Origin: Bactericera cockerelli
Taxonomy: Eukaryota; Arthropoda; Insecta; Hemiptera; Triozidae
DNA length: 64,000 bases
Assembly: GCA_024516035.1 (NCBI GenBank)
Contig: CM044959.1
Location: forward strand, 28,794,605-28,858,604
Direction: 5' to 3'
The stretch's first letter is position 1, and each line of letters starts with the position of its first letter. Positions 10,562 to 22,547 of the stretch are shown here, in pieces. The translations under genes and the position numbers were made by a program. A model generated the notes under the pieces. It saw only the letters and a program-made list of their open reading frames with translations, searched no databases and was not told where the DNA came from.

Positions 10562-13500
10562 CTAGGTATTTTCTTGGTCATCAGGAGGCTCATTGGTTTC
10601 TGGTAACTTGACAAAGGGTAAATCAGAACCACCACAGACTGAGAAGAATTGAGCTCGCACGCCACTCTCCTGAAATATCACAATGAAAAGGCTGAATTAG
10701 ATTTAAATGATATCTGGGATAATATTAGAGCCATTAACCTATGAAGGAACTTGTTTATAACCACTGAAATGTGCTAAGGCATACAAGCATTTGCAATCAA
10801 ATTTCAATACCTACAACTTACTGTAAAAGTTGTATACTTCAGGACTTTCCAAAATCTACAATAGAAGCGAGCACTTGAACAACGAGCTATAATTTATTTT
10901 GAGATCACATTTTTATTTATTTAAGATGAGTGTTTCACAGTCGTTTTTATTTCGTAGCCATGAAACAGGAGCTACTGTAGACGCTTGTAATCTGTGTTGT
11001 AGCCTGCCCATCCCGTAGTATACCTCCTCTCTGATGGGCGAGAAGTGACATAATACTTCCCAATTAGGTGCTGGGTCAACACGAGCGCACCGGAAGCTAT
11101 CCCTTACAAACAATTGTAACCAAATTAAGAATACAAATTTTTGTCGGCACGAGGGGATTGAACGCGGGACCTTCCGCATGGCGAGCGAGTGTTTAACCAA
11201 TGAGCTTGACAATATATCTTCAACACAATGTATCTTTATAATCTAGTGCTTGTACTGTAACATTGAATATTATGTATATTTCAAAGGTAGACAAATAGAC
11301 CGTATGGACACTATAAAAATAGAATATTGATTTGGTAGGGCACAGTAGACTCTAAACTTTGAGTTTTACAAAATGGTGGATTCAGTAAGTCGGGTTTGAG
11401 TAATTATGACATTTCATTTCTGATTAAGACAATTATTATTATCTGACCTAGTTGTAGGGTTTTCAGTGAAACCTTTGCAATTAACACTGCGACCTAATTG
11501 GATCTATTGTGACCAATTGATTCTATTCGGTTTTAACGTCCTGATTTGTGATGGATAGTCAGGACGGGGGGTTTACCCTTCATTCGCTGGGAATTGTACC
11601 AGCTACTCACATTAAACTCACACAGCCTGGGTTGGGCCGGAAATACCAGCCTCCAGTGTTTAGGAGGAACAGAATTTTGTTATCAAAATTCTACCCCAAC
11701 CAGGCATTGAACTCAGGGTCTTCTGGAATACAAACGTTACGCCACGGAGGCTGACCGACGTCCCGGAATAAGACAAAGATAACAATAAAAATCCCCGAAG
11801 TAATGTCATACGGTTCCGGGGTCATAAATGTGAGGTGTAAGAGGAAGGATTTTAGTGGGTTCGGATATCCGCGTGCCATGATATCAATCCCACACTCCCC
11901 AAAGAAATACTCGCTTTGGGGGTCTTATCGAAGATTTCCAACCTCTTAGAAAAAAAAACAATAAAAATCGCGAGACGAGGAATGTCACGTGACTCACCTC
12001 TGATGAGGAGGCGGACCGGCTGTGCAGGGAGTAGCAGGAGGAGGAGGTGTCCGTGGAGGAGGAGCTCTTCCTGGAGGCGAGGAAGTCACTCAGGTGGGCC
12101 ACCATGTCCTCCCCCTCCGTGACGTCACTCCACCAGGAGCCCCGGGGCGACATGCCGCCCGTGTAGCTCATGTCTTGCGAGTCTGCGCGCGTCAGTACCA
12201 CACCTGGGGGGGGGGGAGGAGACAACACTAAGCATGGCCCTTGTTTATAATGCCCAAATGAGACATAAAGTGTTTGTCAAAATTTCAAAATACAAATTCT
12301 CATCACACAGAAAAAAAAACGAACACAATACTTCCAATTTCTAATATTAGACATTTATCGGAAGTAATACACTGTCAATTATGGACAGTGAATTATTTCC
12401 TTGTGAATGATTCACATCTTTTACATTTGGCGGTAAAAATTTATCGAGTTTCAACTATCGATATATTCTGATCTTTTTTTATAAACAGGGTTTCTAGTTT
12501 CTATTTGTTCCATATATTATTATTATTATTACTATTATAAAGAACAAAATTCATCCCTGTGCTAGAGTTATGTGTTACCTGGTATAGATAATCCTACAAA
12601 TAAAACTTATTTTGAGCTTCTAGCAAAAAAAAATCTAGTATAAATAAAGTAAGTAATTGTAATCATATTAAAAAGACATGATCAGAGCTTTGAACACTGT
12701 TCAAAATTAAATCCTAAAGCTTACCAGGTACATTGTGCATGGGGTAATGTAGTTGCTGCGTTGATTGCAAGGGATTAATAGACATCAGATTGATAACTTC
12801 ACTCAGCTCGTCTTGGTTTACAAGAGCAGTGGACCACCCCGTATCTGGAATTTATAATAAAAAAAATATAGGATAAAAAGTGTGCATTTATCAATCACAT
12901 TAAAACACGGTGATAATTTTCTAAAAAGTGCAAATCAACTGATTAGTAAAGTTGGTGTATTTATCAATTACATGTTTATCAATACTTTTGGAATTTAAGA
13001 AGCTTCTAGTCCTAACTAGAAAATCAATATGTTAATACCTATGTATCGCATTTATTATTAGATCATTATTATTTACAAATATTTTCCTACAGACCTAGGT
13101 GGCGGATTTGTAACATTGGATTTGGTCGGTGAATTCAGTCCCAAGTTTGGTAAAAAAATTATCAGTGTGAGTTTGAGTAATTGTGACATTAGTGATCAAC
13201 ACAAATATGATAACTTAACCTTATATAATTATTCTTGATCACCGTCGATTCACCCTTTGTACTCTGCTTATCTTATAGAAAAAAAGTAATGGAATCACAG
13301 GATAGTGAAAATTTTCATATTTTAGATTTTCCCATTAATTGTATCCGATTACGGGCAGTTTCGATGTTTCAATGAGTCAATAAATTAATCAGTGAGTAGG
13401 TCGAAAAATACACACAACTGAAACTGAAAGCCGGAACTTGGCCTGAACAATATAATACGATGGCGACATCTTGAATGATGCGACGGCAGCTGGACAGAGA

Positions 13501-16500
13501 ACATTAATTTTGTATATCTGCGAAAATCAAACCAGTATATCGCGAGGAACCATTAGTCAATTCTTGATTAATTTTTTCAAGAAGTTCAACCTGAACATGA
13601 AAGAACTGCAAACAATTTCTGAAACAATCTTAAAAGATTCAATATATATTTTGAAAAAACACATTTACAAGTAAAAAAAGGAGAAAAAAAAAATGTTTTT
13701 GAAAACTGATTGTTATGCTCTGATTTTTAGCAACCCACCATATGGTGGGCAGCACGAATATTTGTATAAAAAATAAATATTATTCTTCTTCTTCTAAAAG
13801 AAGACTAATAATAATTTACAAAGGCCACATACCCGAACTAGGTGTAGTAGGGGAGGGGGCAGGTCGGGGCAGGGTCTGCAGTTTCCAGGGCATCGACCAG
13901 CGGCGTAGTGTGGGATCCTGGCCGCCCGAACTCACAGGCGTGGCCTCAGACCAGCGCCGCTGAGGGGGGGCAAAGTTCGGGGACTTGAGTCGAGGCGGAG
14001 GCGGGGCGTAGGCTCGGATCAGGGCCGATACCTCACCGGGTGGTGGGTGGGGCAGCTCGCAATGACACGGGGTCAGGTGTTTAAGGCACTCGCAGCAGGC
14101 GGAGGAGAACTGCAGCTGCAGGTGAATCAGGGTGGATAGGGAGTTGCACATTGCTTGCTGGGGATTGAGTATAAAGGAGTGGTTATTGAGACTTGTAGAA
14201 TTATTTTTTTACTTCTGAAGTCTCGCTGCTTTGAGAATCTACTTTACTCAAAAAAGGGTGGTTTATGAATTTTACTTTAATTTAATGTCAAAAAAGAATA
14301 ATAAACAAAATAATAGAAAATAGAACTGATGATATTATAATGATTCATTTTTTACATTGACATTTTCAATCAATCACAAAAAGTCTGACAGTCTATCCAA
14401 GTAATTTTTTTAAAGAACATTATTGTATGTATAATAATTCGTCGTCCCAAACACGAAGTGGCGTATCTCAAAAAATGGACATTTGAGATTTTTGGCGTAT
14501 CTAATTCTAATCATGGTTTTTTATCACCTCACGAAGTGGCGTATCTCTATCTCAAAGCATTCCAATTTTATGAGTATATTTAATTTCGGCGTATATTGTT
14601 TCGAATATTTCTTCCAAAGAACGAGCTGACGTATCTCGATTTACGCTACTAAAGTTTGTATTTTGAAGATACGCCACTTCGTGTTTGGGACGACGAATTG
14701 TAGACCCTAACTATGTACTCACTTGATTGATGTCCAACTGGTCCACATCAATGTCAGGACTGGTATCAACGTCCTGCAGTGTGCACGAGATGTGCTTCTT
14801 CACTGCTTGACACGCTTCATTAGTAGCCATCATGAGCTGCTCCCATACACCTTGCAACTGGGCAGCCTTGGGGTTGCGGTTGTGTGAGAGCGATGAGAGA
14901 TAGAATGTCAGTTGGGAGCCACTGCTGATGAGGCTTTTTAGAGCCTGGAGAAAAGAGAAAAAAGTACAGAATAAAGTGAGCTCAGACCTGCTTTGTCTTG
15001 CCAAGGAATGGTCATAACAAGAAGCTAAAATACTTTACATTAAATGATTTTTTTATTTTTATTTTAGTTTACACTTCATACAGCATGTCCTAAAAGTCAG
15101 AGACCACCTGAATATCTTTTGAACGCCTTTGTAGAGTTTAGAAAATTTGCATGGTATTATATCCCAAATGAAACCACCTGATGGTGTCAATTTTTTTTTT
15201 TTTTTTAATACGAACCCTTATTTTGTGATACATTTTCAGAAAGACAACAAAATTGGAAGTACTTTGCAACAAAAAAAAATCATAAGTAAATAATGTGCTT
15301 GGTTTCAAGACATGACTTCTAAGAGTGTCTAAAAGTAGGCAAATTATTTGCAATGGGCTATTGAATAACTGCACAGGACATCAATGTCAAGAAACCTGTT
15401 TTTTAGACATAAATTTATTTCAAGGGTGGAATCTATGTGACTCCGAGCAGCCTATGTTACTCAGAATCTTTGTAGCTCAGGGTCACATAGATTCTGAAGA
15501 AGAGAGAGAGAGAGAGAGAGGAGAAGGAAATAAAAAAAAACATGTCAAAAACAAACAGGTTCCTCGACATTGGTGTCCTTTGAAATTATTGAATATCGCA
15601 TAACAAATATTTTGCTTGGTTTTTAACACTCTTAGAAAAAAAAGAGAAGGTAGGTGGTATATAAAAAGTGAAAATTACCAAATAGTATAAAGTAATTTTG
15701 ACAGGTACATCTATATAATAATGATGATTGTTATAGGTGTTTGGACACCATCATGAATTGCTTACCTTCAAATATGCTACCCATCCAGTTAGACTCAACA
15801 ATACTTCTTTGGAAGAGTTCTGCATTCTCATAGCAGCCAATAAATCTTCTAAACCTGTGCTGTTTGCCATTTTCTGTAAACTGTGAAAAAAGCTCTAGAT
15901 TATTAGAGATTTTAATAAATATTTTTTTTTCTTTATTGGTTTATTACATAATAATATACATCACAACCAAAAAATACATCTTTTCATTAATTGAATGATG
16001 TAAAACTTATCCTTGGTGCCATAAGTTTTAGCAGGTTAAATAATTATTATAAAAAATAACTAAAGAATATATTATGTGTTTTATAACATGGAATTTAAAC
16101 TCATCTTCCCACTTAAACATGATTAACTCATAATGCCTTCAGGGCTGAATACTATTTTTAACATTAAAAACACTTCATTTTTGTGTTATTATCAAGTAAA
16201 ACACTGAGAAACAACAATAATAGTAATCAATAGAACTTTATTTAAAAAAATTCTATATTTCAAAAGTTAAAAGCATTAACTTTCCATGGAATTTAGAAAT
16301 TCCGTGGAAAGGGCTGATTTAACAATCAAAATAATTTGATTAAAAAAAAAAAAAAATACATGATAATAACCAGACAATTGCCAGCCTCTGTGGGGCAACG
16401 GTTCCGACTACTACCTGTGATCTAGATTTCCTGACTTCGATGCCTGGGTTGAGCTGAATTTTCTAAGAAAAAATCTGTTCCATCTGAAGTAAAAACACAT

Positions 16501-17014
16501 GAGGCTGGCATTTCCAGCCAAACCTAGTCTGGGTGAAAATGTGGGTAGCTCATACAATTCCCAGCAATTGAAGGGTAAAAACCCATCCTAAATAAATCAA
16601 GACAGGACTTTAAAACCATAGAGAATCAATGGACATGAAAGGAGCCTAAACATTATATTGGATCAGGCATTCATATAATCTCTCACCACCATGATGTAGG
16701 AATCTGTGCTTATCTAATGGACACAGAATTATTACTAGACAATTGTGGTGAACCTCTCATGATGATAATATTATGGTTATATGACTAAATGCATACCTAC
16801 AAGTGACAAAGCTAAAGGGGGAAAAATAGTGTAAAAAATACTATAAATGTATAATGTCCAGGCAACTGGACATTATACATTTTCATTTTACCAACCTCTC
16901 TGGAGACTCGGTGACACCCTCAGTACATTCTGCAAGAGTAGTCCTAAACTTTCTGCCTCTGGGAGGTTTGTTCAAACTGCCTGTGCTCACTCCTGAACAA
17001 GAGCTCTTCTTCAT
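10562..17014 (-). CDS. Unrecognised 403-residue Pro/Ser-rich protein, seven exons
   Basis: Seven exons join in one frame: 17014-16892, 15873-15766, 14944-14723, 14157-13833, 12844-12725, 12203-11998 and 10669-10562. They total 1212 nt, are all bounded by AG/GT sites, and end in TAG. The ATG at 17014 follows stops in all frames within the same exon, whose acceptor is at 17053-17051. Residues 1-40 are basic and Ser/Thr-rich. Residues about 45-190 are predicted mostly helical (exons 2-4, with a Cys-rich CCECLKHLTPCHC stretch near 172-184). Residues 185-260 are Pro-rich and carry two RRWS motifs (218-221 and 236-239), candidate sites for basophilic kinases and 14-3-3. A poly-Ser segment (RKSSSSTDTSSSC) lies in exon 6 and an acidic tail ends in DDQENT. 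I do not recognise the family. It looks like a cytosolic adaptor or scaffold, which is inference only. A possible non-coding 5' exon lies near 17735-17654. Confidence 0.8.
10925..11215 (-). mobile_element. tRNA-headed SINE in the last intron
   Basis: On the minus strand, from 11215, the sequence AGCTCATTGGTTAAACACTC (box A-like) and GCGTTCAATCCC (box B-like) form a tRNA-like head with an acceptor-like GTCAAG. It is followed by about 200 bp of unrelated body. It lies in the intron between exons 6 and 7 of the 403-residue protein gene. No second copy was found in this window. Confidence 0.55.
11530..11757 (-). mobile_element. tRNA-headed SINE, family A, near full length
   Basis: Minus-strand order is a tRNA-like head (GCCTCCGTGGCGTAACG, then GAGTTCAATGCC), the common SINE core (CCCAACCCAGGCTGTGTGAG), and a tail with GGGTAAACCCCC and a TCCTGAC repeat. 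The same order is seen on the plus strand at 16383-16612 and 33243-33470. Confidence 0.75.
12725..12844 (-). other. Exon 5 of the 403-residue protein gene
   Basis: This 120-nt exon has no long open frame of its own and is easily missed. TTCCAG precedes it and GTAAGC follows it (minus strand). Phase 1 at both ends matches exons 4 and 6. It encodes about 40 residues beginning DTGWSTALVNQ. Confidence 0.8.
14436..14699. mobile_element. MITE with long TIRs and internal GGCGTATCTC repeats
   Basis: The terminal inverted repeats begin AATTCGTCGTCCCAAACACG and run about 33 bp (AAGTGGCGTATCT). The interior repeats CACGAAGTGGCGTATCTC near 14528 and weaker forms near 14485, 14588 and 14625. Total 264 bp, non-coding. 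It sits in the intron only 23 bp past the exon 3 splice donor of the 403-residue protein gene. No clear target duplication was found. Confidence 0.8.
16383..16612 (+). mobile_element. tRNA-headed SINE, family A
   Basis: The head GCCTCTGTGGGGCAACGG and box B-like GACTTCGATGCC are followed by the core (AGCCAAACCTAGTCTGGGTG, then GTGGGTAGCT) and a tail GGGTAAAAACCCATCC. It is a diverged copy of the element at 11530-11757 in the opposite orientation. It lies in intron 1 of the 403-residue protein gene. Confidence 0.7.
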
Positions 17015-18097
17015 CGTAGATATTCAATACACAATGACATCATCATACTTCTGAAATTTTTAATAAAATAATTACTACTATAACAAATCCATAAGAAAAT
17101 TTGAGTAAAAGTAATGATGATACTGAATGTCATGTACCTTTTTATAAATTAACGATTATACTCAACAACATGGCTGTATTTACTAGGGGGATGGTTCATA
17201 TTGACCAACTAATGATTTTTTAATTAATTGTATTTGGTATACCCCTTCCCCACCCCATCATCATTCCTCAGAATGCTTTAATTTATTAATTGAAATCCCA
17301 CGATGGGGGACCCTCCTTCAGTGTTTGTTTCCAGAGGGAAAAATAATTAAAATGCAGGTACCTATTCTTATAAAACCTTAGTTCTTCCCATTTAAAGGCT
17401 TCCTCTAGATCTTAAAATATTCATTTTAAAATCTTTTCTCTGAAAATGAAACTAATGGCTAAAAGAGTTTCTCTGGTTTATCTGTTATCACACAACAGTT
17501 AACTATTTGAATGTAAACTCAAATTCATCCTAAGAATACATGAAAAACTAATGGAAAATTCAAAGGGCAAAGGTCAGGTTGAGTAGGGAGTACTAGGAAG
17601 GTACTCTAGGGAGTGTTCAAGATGTAAACCCTGATAATTTCAGTATACTTACAGATATTGATTCAGTGTCATTATGAGACTCAAAAGCTTCTAATATGTA
17701 ATTGTAAGCTGCTGATATAAATAGAATAATAAGCTTCAAAGAGAACAGAAAACAAATTGATAATTAGGATGAGAAATATGGATGAAATGAAAATTATTTC
17801 TTTTTTCATAAAAATCTTTTATCAAGTTGAATATTTCTTATCAATTGTTTATTTATTTTTTACTCATTAAGCGTATTTCTAGGGTTCATTTCCCCTCCAG
17901 TCACGCACTTGAGGGTGCCTTTAATTTTTTTAGCTCTTTTTCTCTCGCACAGAAAAATTTCCAATAATTACATAAAATAAAGTAATTAATATATCTCAGT
18001 AATCAACTTGTCACCTAGAATCGGTCATTTAGCATAGCTGGAACACTGGGAAATCACAATGACTCCTTTTTGTTTTTGTTTGTTTTTCTTTTACACG
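17015..18097. other. 5' flank of the 403-residue protein gene
   Basis: Positions 17050-17015 are the 5' UTR part of exon 1. On the minus strand, 17735-17654 is a candidate upstream non-coding exon: an AG-preceded stretch open for about 27 codons and followed by TCT|GTAAGT. Joined to 17050 it would hit a stop after eight codons, so it could only be UTR. No TATA box or CpG island is evident. Confidence 0.3.
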
Positions 18098-21000
18098 CCC
18101 CTTAAACAAAAAACAGTCTCGGAACCATCTCCGAGATCTAGGAACGAGATTGTATCGTCCTGTCTCGGATCCCAAAAAATGATATCGGAGACACCTAGGA
18201 GACCGTTCGGAGACTGCTACGGGACAGTCTACGTCCGCACCGTAGCGTCGATTGCTGGTGCTCGAGATTGCTCCAAGATCGGTCTCGGGAACTGTCTCCG
18301 AGATCATTCTCGGGGACCGTCTCCGAGCCTTCTCGGAACCGTCTCCGAGAACATTCTCGGGGACTGTCTCCGAGCCTTCTCGGAACCGTCTCCGAGAACA
18401 TTCTCGGGGACTGTCTCTTCTAGACCACAGACCGTTTTAAATACCCTGGGAATTTTAGCTGTAAAACCACCTAAAAATAATACGACACATTTTTATAATA
18501 GAACATTTTTTTTATTGTGAAATTTAAAATAAAATAATTAAGAACAAAACAAAAAAAAAAGAAGAATACACCTTAAAGAATGAAAAATCCCAATAAGAGA
18601 CTAGAAACAATTGGAATAAAGAGATTGCCATAGGCAATAACCAATAACCCCGCCCTTTAGTTAGGACATATGTATAGGACATTGGATACGAATTCAATTT
18701 TTAATATTAATATTTCGAGTTTAAGTCAGTTCTAACTCAGTTAGGGTCCATTTCTGACCCCTAGTTGATAGAGATAATCCATGCTTATTTGACCCAAGGA
18801 ATCTAAGGTATCAATATATTTATGCAATCAATTTAGAAACATTAGAAAAAAAATTGACTTTTATAAGCTTACTATTTCCTCCCCCTGAGCATTTTATTAA
18901 GCTTATTTTTACAAGGTTTTGGAAATTGAATACCTACTTAATAATTAAGGGGCTCCATATTGAATTTCATACCACCGCCATTGCCCGGAAAAAATTGAAA
19001 ATTGTGATTTCACAGGAAATTTTTAAAATTAATTTGGATTTGATGAAAAATATACTATTTCAAGGCAATTTGGTTCTACAATGATGAAAAGCTGTTGATG
19101 AAATGCTAACATTAATAAATAAGAAGACAATTTGTGTTTTTCAGTTTTATATTTTTCCATTTTCATGGTAAAAGAATTAAAAGCAAAAATATGTAACAAA
19201 CAAAAACATGAAACAAATAGAATATAATACATAGAATCAGCAGATAAATTAAGCCAAGTGGACTTAATTAATCTAAATCTATTATACATATAGGTAATTA
19301 AGAGAGAGATGTGCTGAAATGCCATCTTCCTGCCCAGCAGCAGGCTGCCCGAAGACAAAGAATACCAGAACAGAAGTTGAGATTATTAAAGATGAAATTA
19401 GGAAATAGAACCCAGAGAGAATTTTGACTATAATATGGCATTCATAAAAAAAAGAACAGTCTTCCAGATTTTTTTTTGTTTGATTAAAGTGGGTTTAACC
19501 TCAATTGCATAGTCATATCATGACCGAGGTTTTACCCTCATTTGCAGGAAACTCACAAACCTGTTACCCACATTAAGCTCACCGAGCCTGGGTTGGGCCA
19601 TTTTATTCTGAATTTACTGGGAATAGTACCAGGTAGCCACATTAACCTCACCCAGCCTGATAAAGGCTGTGTATACACATGTCAGCCTCATATTTTCTAA
19701 AGAATGAGAATTATCTGTTTCACAACAACAAAAATGAACCAAAATCTTTAGATTACGGGGAGTAGTCAAATCCTGAATAATGCAAGCTACTGTTTTAAAA
19801 ATTAAAATTAATGAACACATTATAGTAAAAAATGTACTTATTACAAGTAAAAAAACTGTCTAAATTTGCAACACTTAATACTTCTTCTAAACTTACAATA
19901 TTTTTTTTTTTATGTTATAGCTGGTTCATGAAAAACCCCTGTCCTGATTTGAGATAGTGAGGATGGGAATTTCATTCTGAATTTAATGGGAACAGTACCA
20001 GATACCCACATTCACCTCACTCAGCCTGAGTAGGGCTAGATATACCAGCCTCACATTTTCGGAGAACAGATTTATTTATTTAAAATAAAAATGGGGGTTG
20101 TATACTGAATTTACTGGGAATAGTCCCAGCTACCCACATTAACCTCACTTAGCCTGATAAGGGCTAGAGGAATGCCTCATTTTTAAAGGGAACAGAATTG
20201 CTGTTTGAAGGAAAAAAAAACTGTGAATTGAACACAGGATCTATTGATTATGGAACAGTATAGTCAAATCTTCAATAATGTGAACCTATTAAAAAGCCTT
20301 TAGCTAGTCAGTTCTCTGTTCATAGTTGTCTAGCAAAACACTGGTCTTTTCCCTGTTTAAAATACCCCAGTCAGACAACTGTTAAGAGTGTGATTCTGAT
20401 TAAGTGGAATATCTGGAACAGGTTAATCTCCAGCATTTCCACATACATATCCTGGTTTGACTATAAAACAATGTAAAATGTAAGATATTGTTTAGATATT
20501 GCTTACCCCACTAATTGGAGTGTAAAACTCACTTATGATTAATGGATGGAAATTGGTACACTTTAGAACAGTAAATTTTTTAAAGTAGAGAAAAATTTCT
20601 TTTTAGTTACACCCTAAAACTATGATGTAGGAACTTTAGAAGAGTCAACTTGTTGGACTTTTATCTGAAATTGTTAGATATAATTATTTTGTGTAAATCA
20701 TCAATTTGTAGTCACTTTCACTTATCCCATGTCAGGTTCAATATGTTTGAGGAGGGAGGCAGCTTGAATAGGTATCTTCAGGTTGAAGCTATGTTGGATT
20801 GGATGCACAATACATGTAAACAGGTGGAAAATATCATGTGGATTTCCTCCATAGATCATAATTATTTTAGTAGTAGTATCTATTGATTGAGCACCAAGTT
20901 CTTCACGTTCTTTAACTGAAGACGGCTATTCTAGCCTTTATGTTGGTGATAATTATTTTAAATGCTAGATGTTTAAAAAGATATTATGTTTGCAGACATA

Positions 21001-21542
21001 TTGACCATTACTTAAATTACTTAAAACACGTTTTATTAAATCACTTATTTGGATGAGCAGAAGTCACTGATGTGAAATTACTTATGAAGTTATCTTAGGA
21101 ATGAGATTACACATAACATTGACGGTAGTTTCTCAAAATACTGTATAAAATATCTTTACCTCTTATGTATTTGAGTTTTACTAATTATCTCAGGAAAACT
21201 AATTAATTTATTCAAATTGCAGAATTCACTCGATTTAGAAAATGTTTTGCAAATTTTACTTTCAATTTCCGGTGTTGCCACAGGGTACTGGATCTCGTTC
21301 CGAGACGGTTCGGAGAACATGTACTCGGGACGAGTACATGTTCTCCGAGTACTAGCTCGGGAATAGATCCGGGATAGGTTCCGAGTAAGTTGGTTAAACA
21401 TTCTCCGGGAGAGTTTCAATCCATTCCCGCAGCACTCCCAGAGAAAGATGTTTCCGAGCACGCTGTTTTTACTCTCTCGTATCAATCTCCGAGACTACTA
21501 TATCGGAGTTAGTAGATCAGAGACACCTTTTTGTTTAAGGGG
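18098..21542. mobile_element. 3.4-kb TIR element, copy 1, non-autonomous
   Basis: The ends are inverted copies of CCCCTTAAACAAAAA. Inside each end is a dense array of CTCGGA/TCCGAG motifs. At the left a 47-bp unit is repeated about three times (near 18311, 18358 and 18405). The flanks show CG on both sides, possibly a 2-bp target duplication. A second, nearly identical copy lies at 55236-58737. The longest frames (109-153 codons) are translations of the subterminal repeats or low-complexity DNA and match no transposase. The interior carries fragments of the window's SINEs. Superfamily not assigned. Confidence 0.85.
19495..20230 (-). repeat. Cluster of SINE core fragments inside the 3.4-kb element
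   Basis: Four stretches (near 19540-19600, 19620-19665, 19965-20045 and 20100-20165) repeat the core wording CTACCCACATTAACCTCAC followed by CAGCCTGG. They are interspersed with tails such as TGAATTTACTGGGAATAGT. The same cluster is in the 55.2-kb copy, so it was inside the element before the two copies separated. Confidence 0.65.
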
Positions 21543-22547
21543 CGCTTTTCAATCAATATATTATCTTTACGTGATAGGTTTGAGGTAATCATAGGAGGTA
21601 ATATGATCTCTCCATAGCCTATACTCCTCCATGTATCATACAGACTTTTAGGTTCTACATAACCGCAAAAATTCATTTGAAATTAAGAAAAATTCGTTCT
21701 ACATAGATATTATAATAAGGACCTTGAGGGTCTCCAACTCACTTCAGAGTTTCAAACATTCATAGGGCACTAATATAGCCCGATTTCAGTGACAGTTTGG
21801 CTTATATTACATTTTATCTTTTTCGGCCCTTATGCTGATCAGTAGTCAGTACATAAGCCATTAACCTTTGTTTTCTATATCCACTTCTTCCACACATATT
21901 CCTTGTTGAGAAAATTTGAAAAATCCATTACTTCAAAACACCCTAGAAATACGCTCAGTGAGAATTTTTTTAACGTAAAATGAAAAGAACCCACTGTCCA
22001 ACACCGCGAAATTTTAAAATTGAATTTCCAAGCTTTAGTTCAATTTTTTTTTTAATTTTCCTTATGATTCATTTTTTCAATGGAAAGTCGTGTTAATTTT
22101 GTTTAATATTCATCTCATTCTCGCCAATTTGCTTAATTCACAGTCATTGCAAATCTGAGAATTTAAAAGTGATTGTTACATTCAATTGATTCAATCATAA
22201 AATTCAAAACTAGCTCTGAAATAATTGCTATTGTGACATTTTGTATACCTTCCTACAGATGAATTCAATGTCAATTTTTAGAGGAATTTTTCACTGGAAC
22301 AACTTCTCCTACTCTCCTCCAAGTTTTCTGTGAACCTCAAGTGATTCTGAAGATATTAAAGTATAAAACAAATTCAGTAATTAAGTCACCATGACATCTT
22401 ATTCCTTATAATGTGTGAACAGCTACCATCAATAGGACCAGAATCTTATTGTCTTGAACTGAACTCTTAAACGCATAGTTATACATCTATTCTATCCTTG
22501 AAATTATTTTTTATCAACTATATATATTCAGAAAGTACCATCAAGTC
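21543..22547. other. Upstream region of the Star-like gene
   Basis: AT-rich, with no open frame of note and no recognised repeat. It should contain the promoter and 5' UTR of the gene starting at 22548, but no core promoter element stands out. Confidence 0.35.

Noticed and set aside
11548..12231. Overlapping plus-strand frames across 11.9-12.2 kb
   Set aside because: They are antisense shadows of exon 6 of the minus-strand gene, whose phase and splice sites fit its neighbours.
17654..17735. Extra coding exon upstream of the 403-residue protein gene
   Set aside because: It has a good donor, but joining it to the next acceptor gives a stop within eight codons, so at most it is untranslated.
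18059..18520. 153-codon open frame rich in Arg/Ser, repeated at 55221-55658
   Set aside because: It covers the CTCCGAG subterminal array of the TIR element. Several overlapping frames on both strands are open for the same compositional reason.
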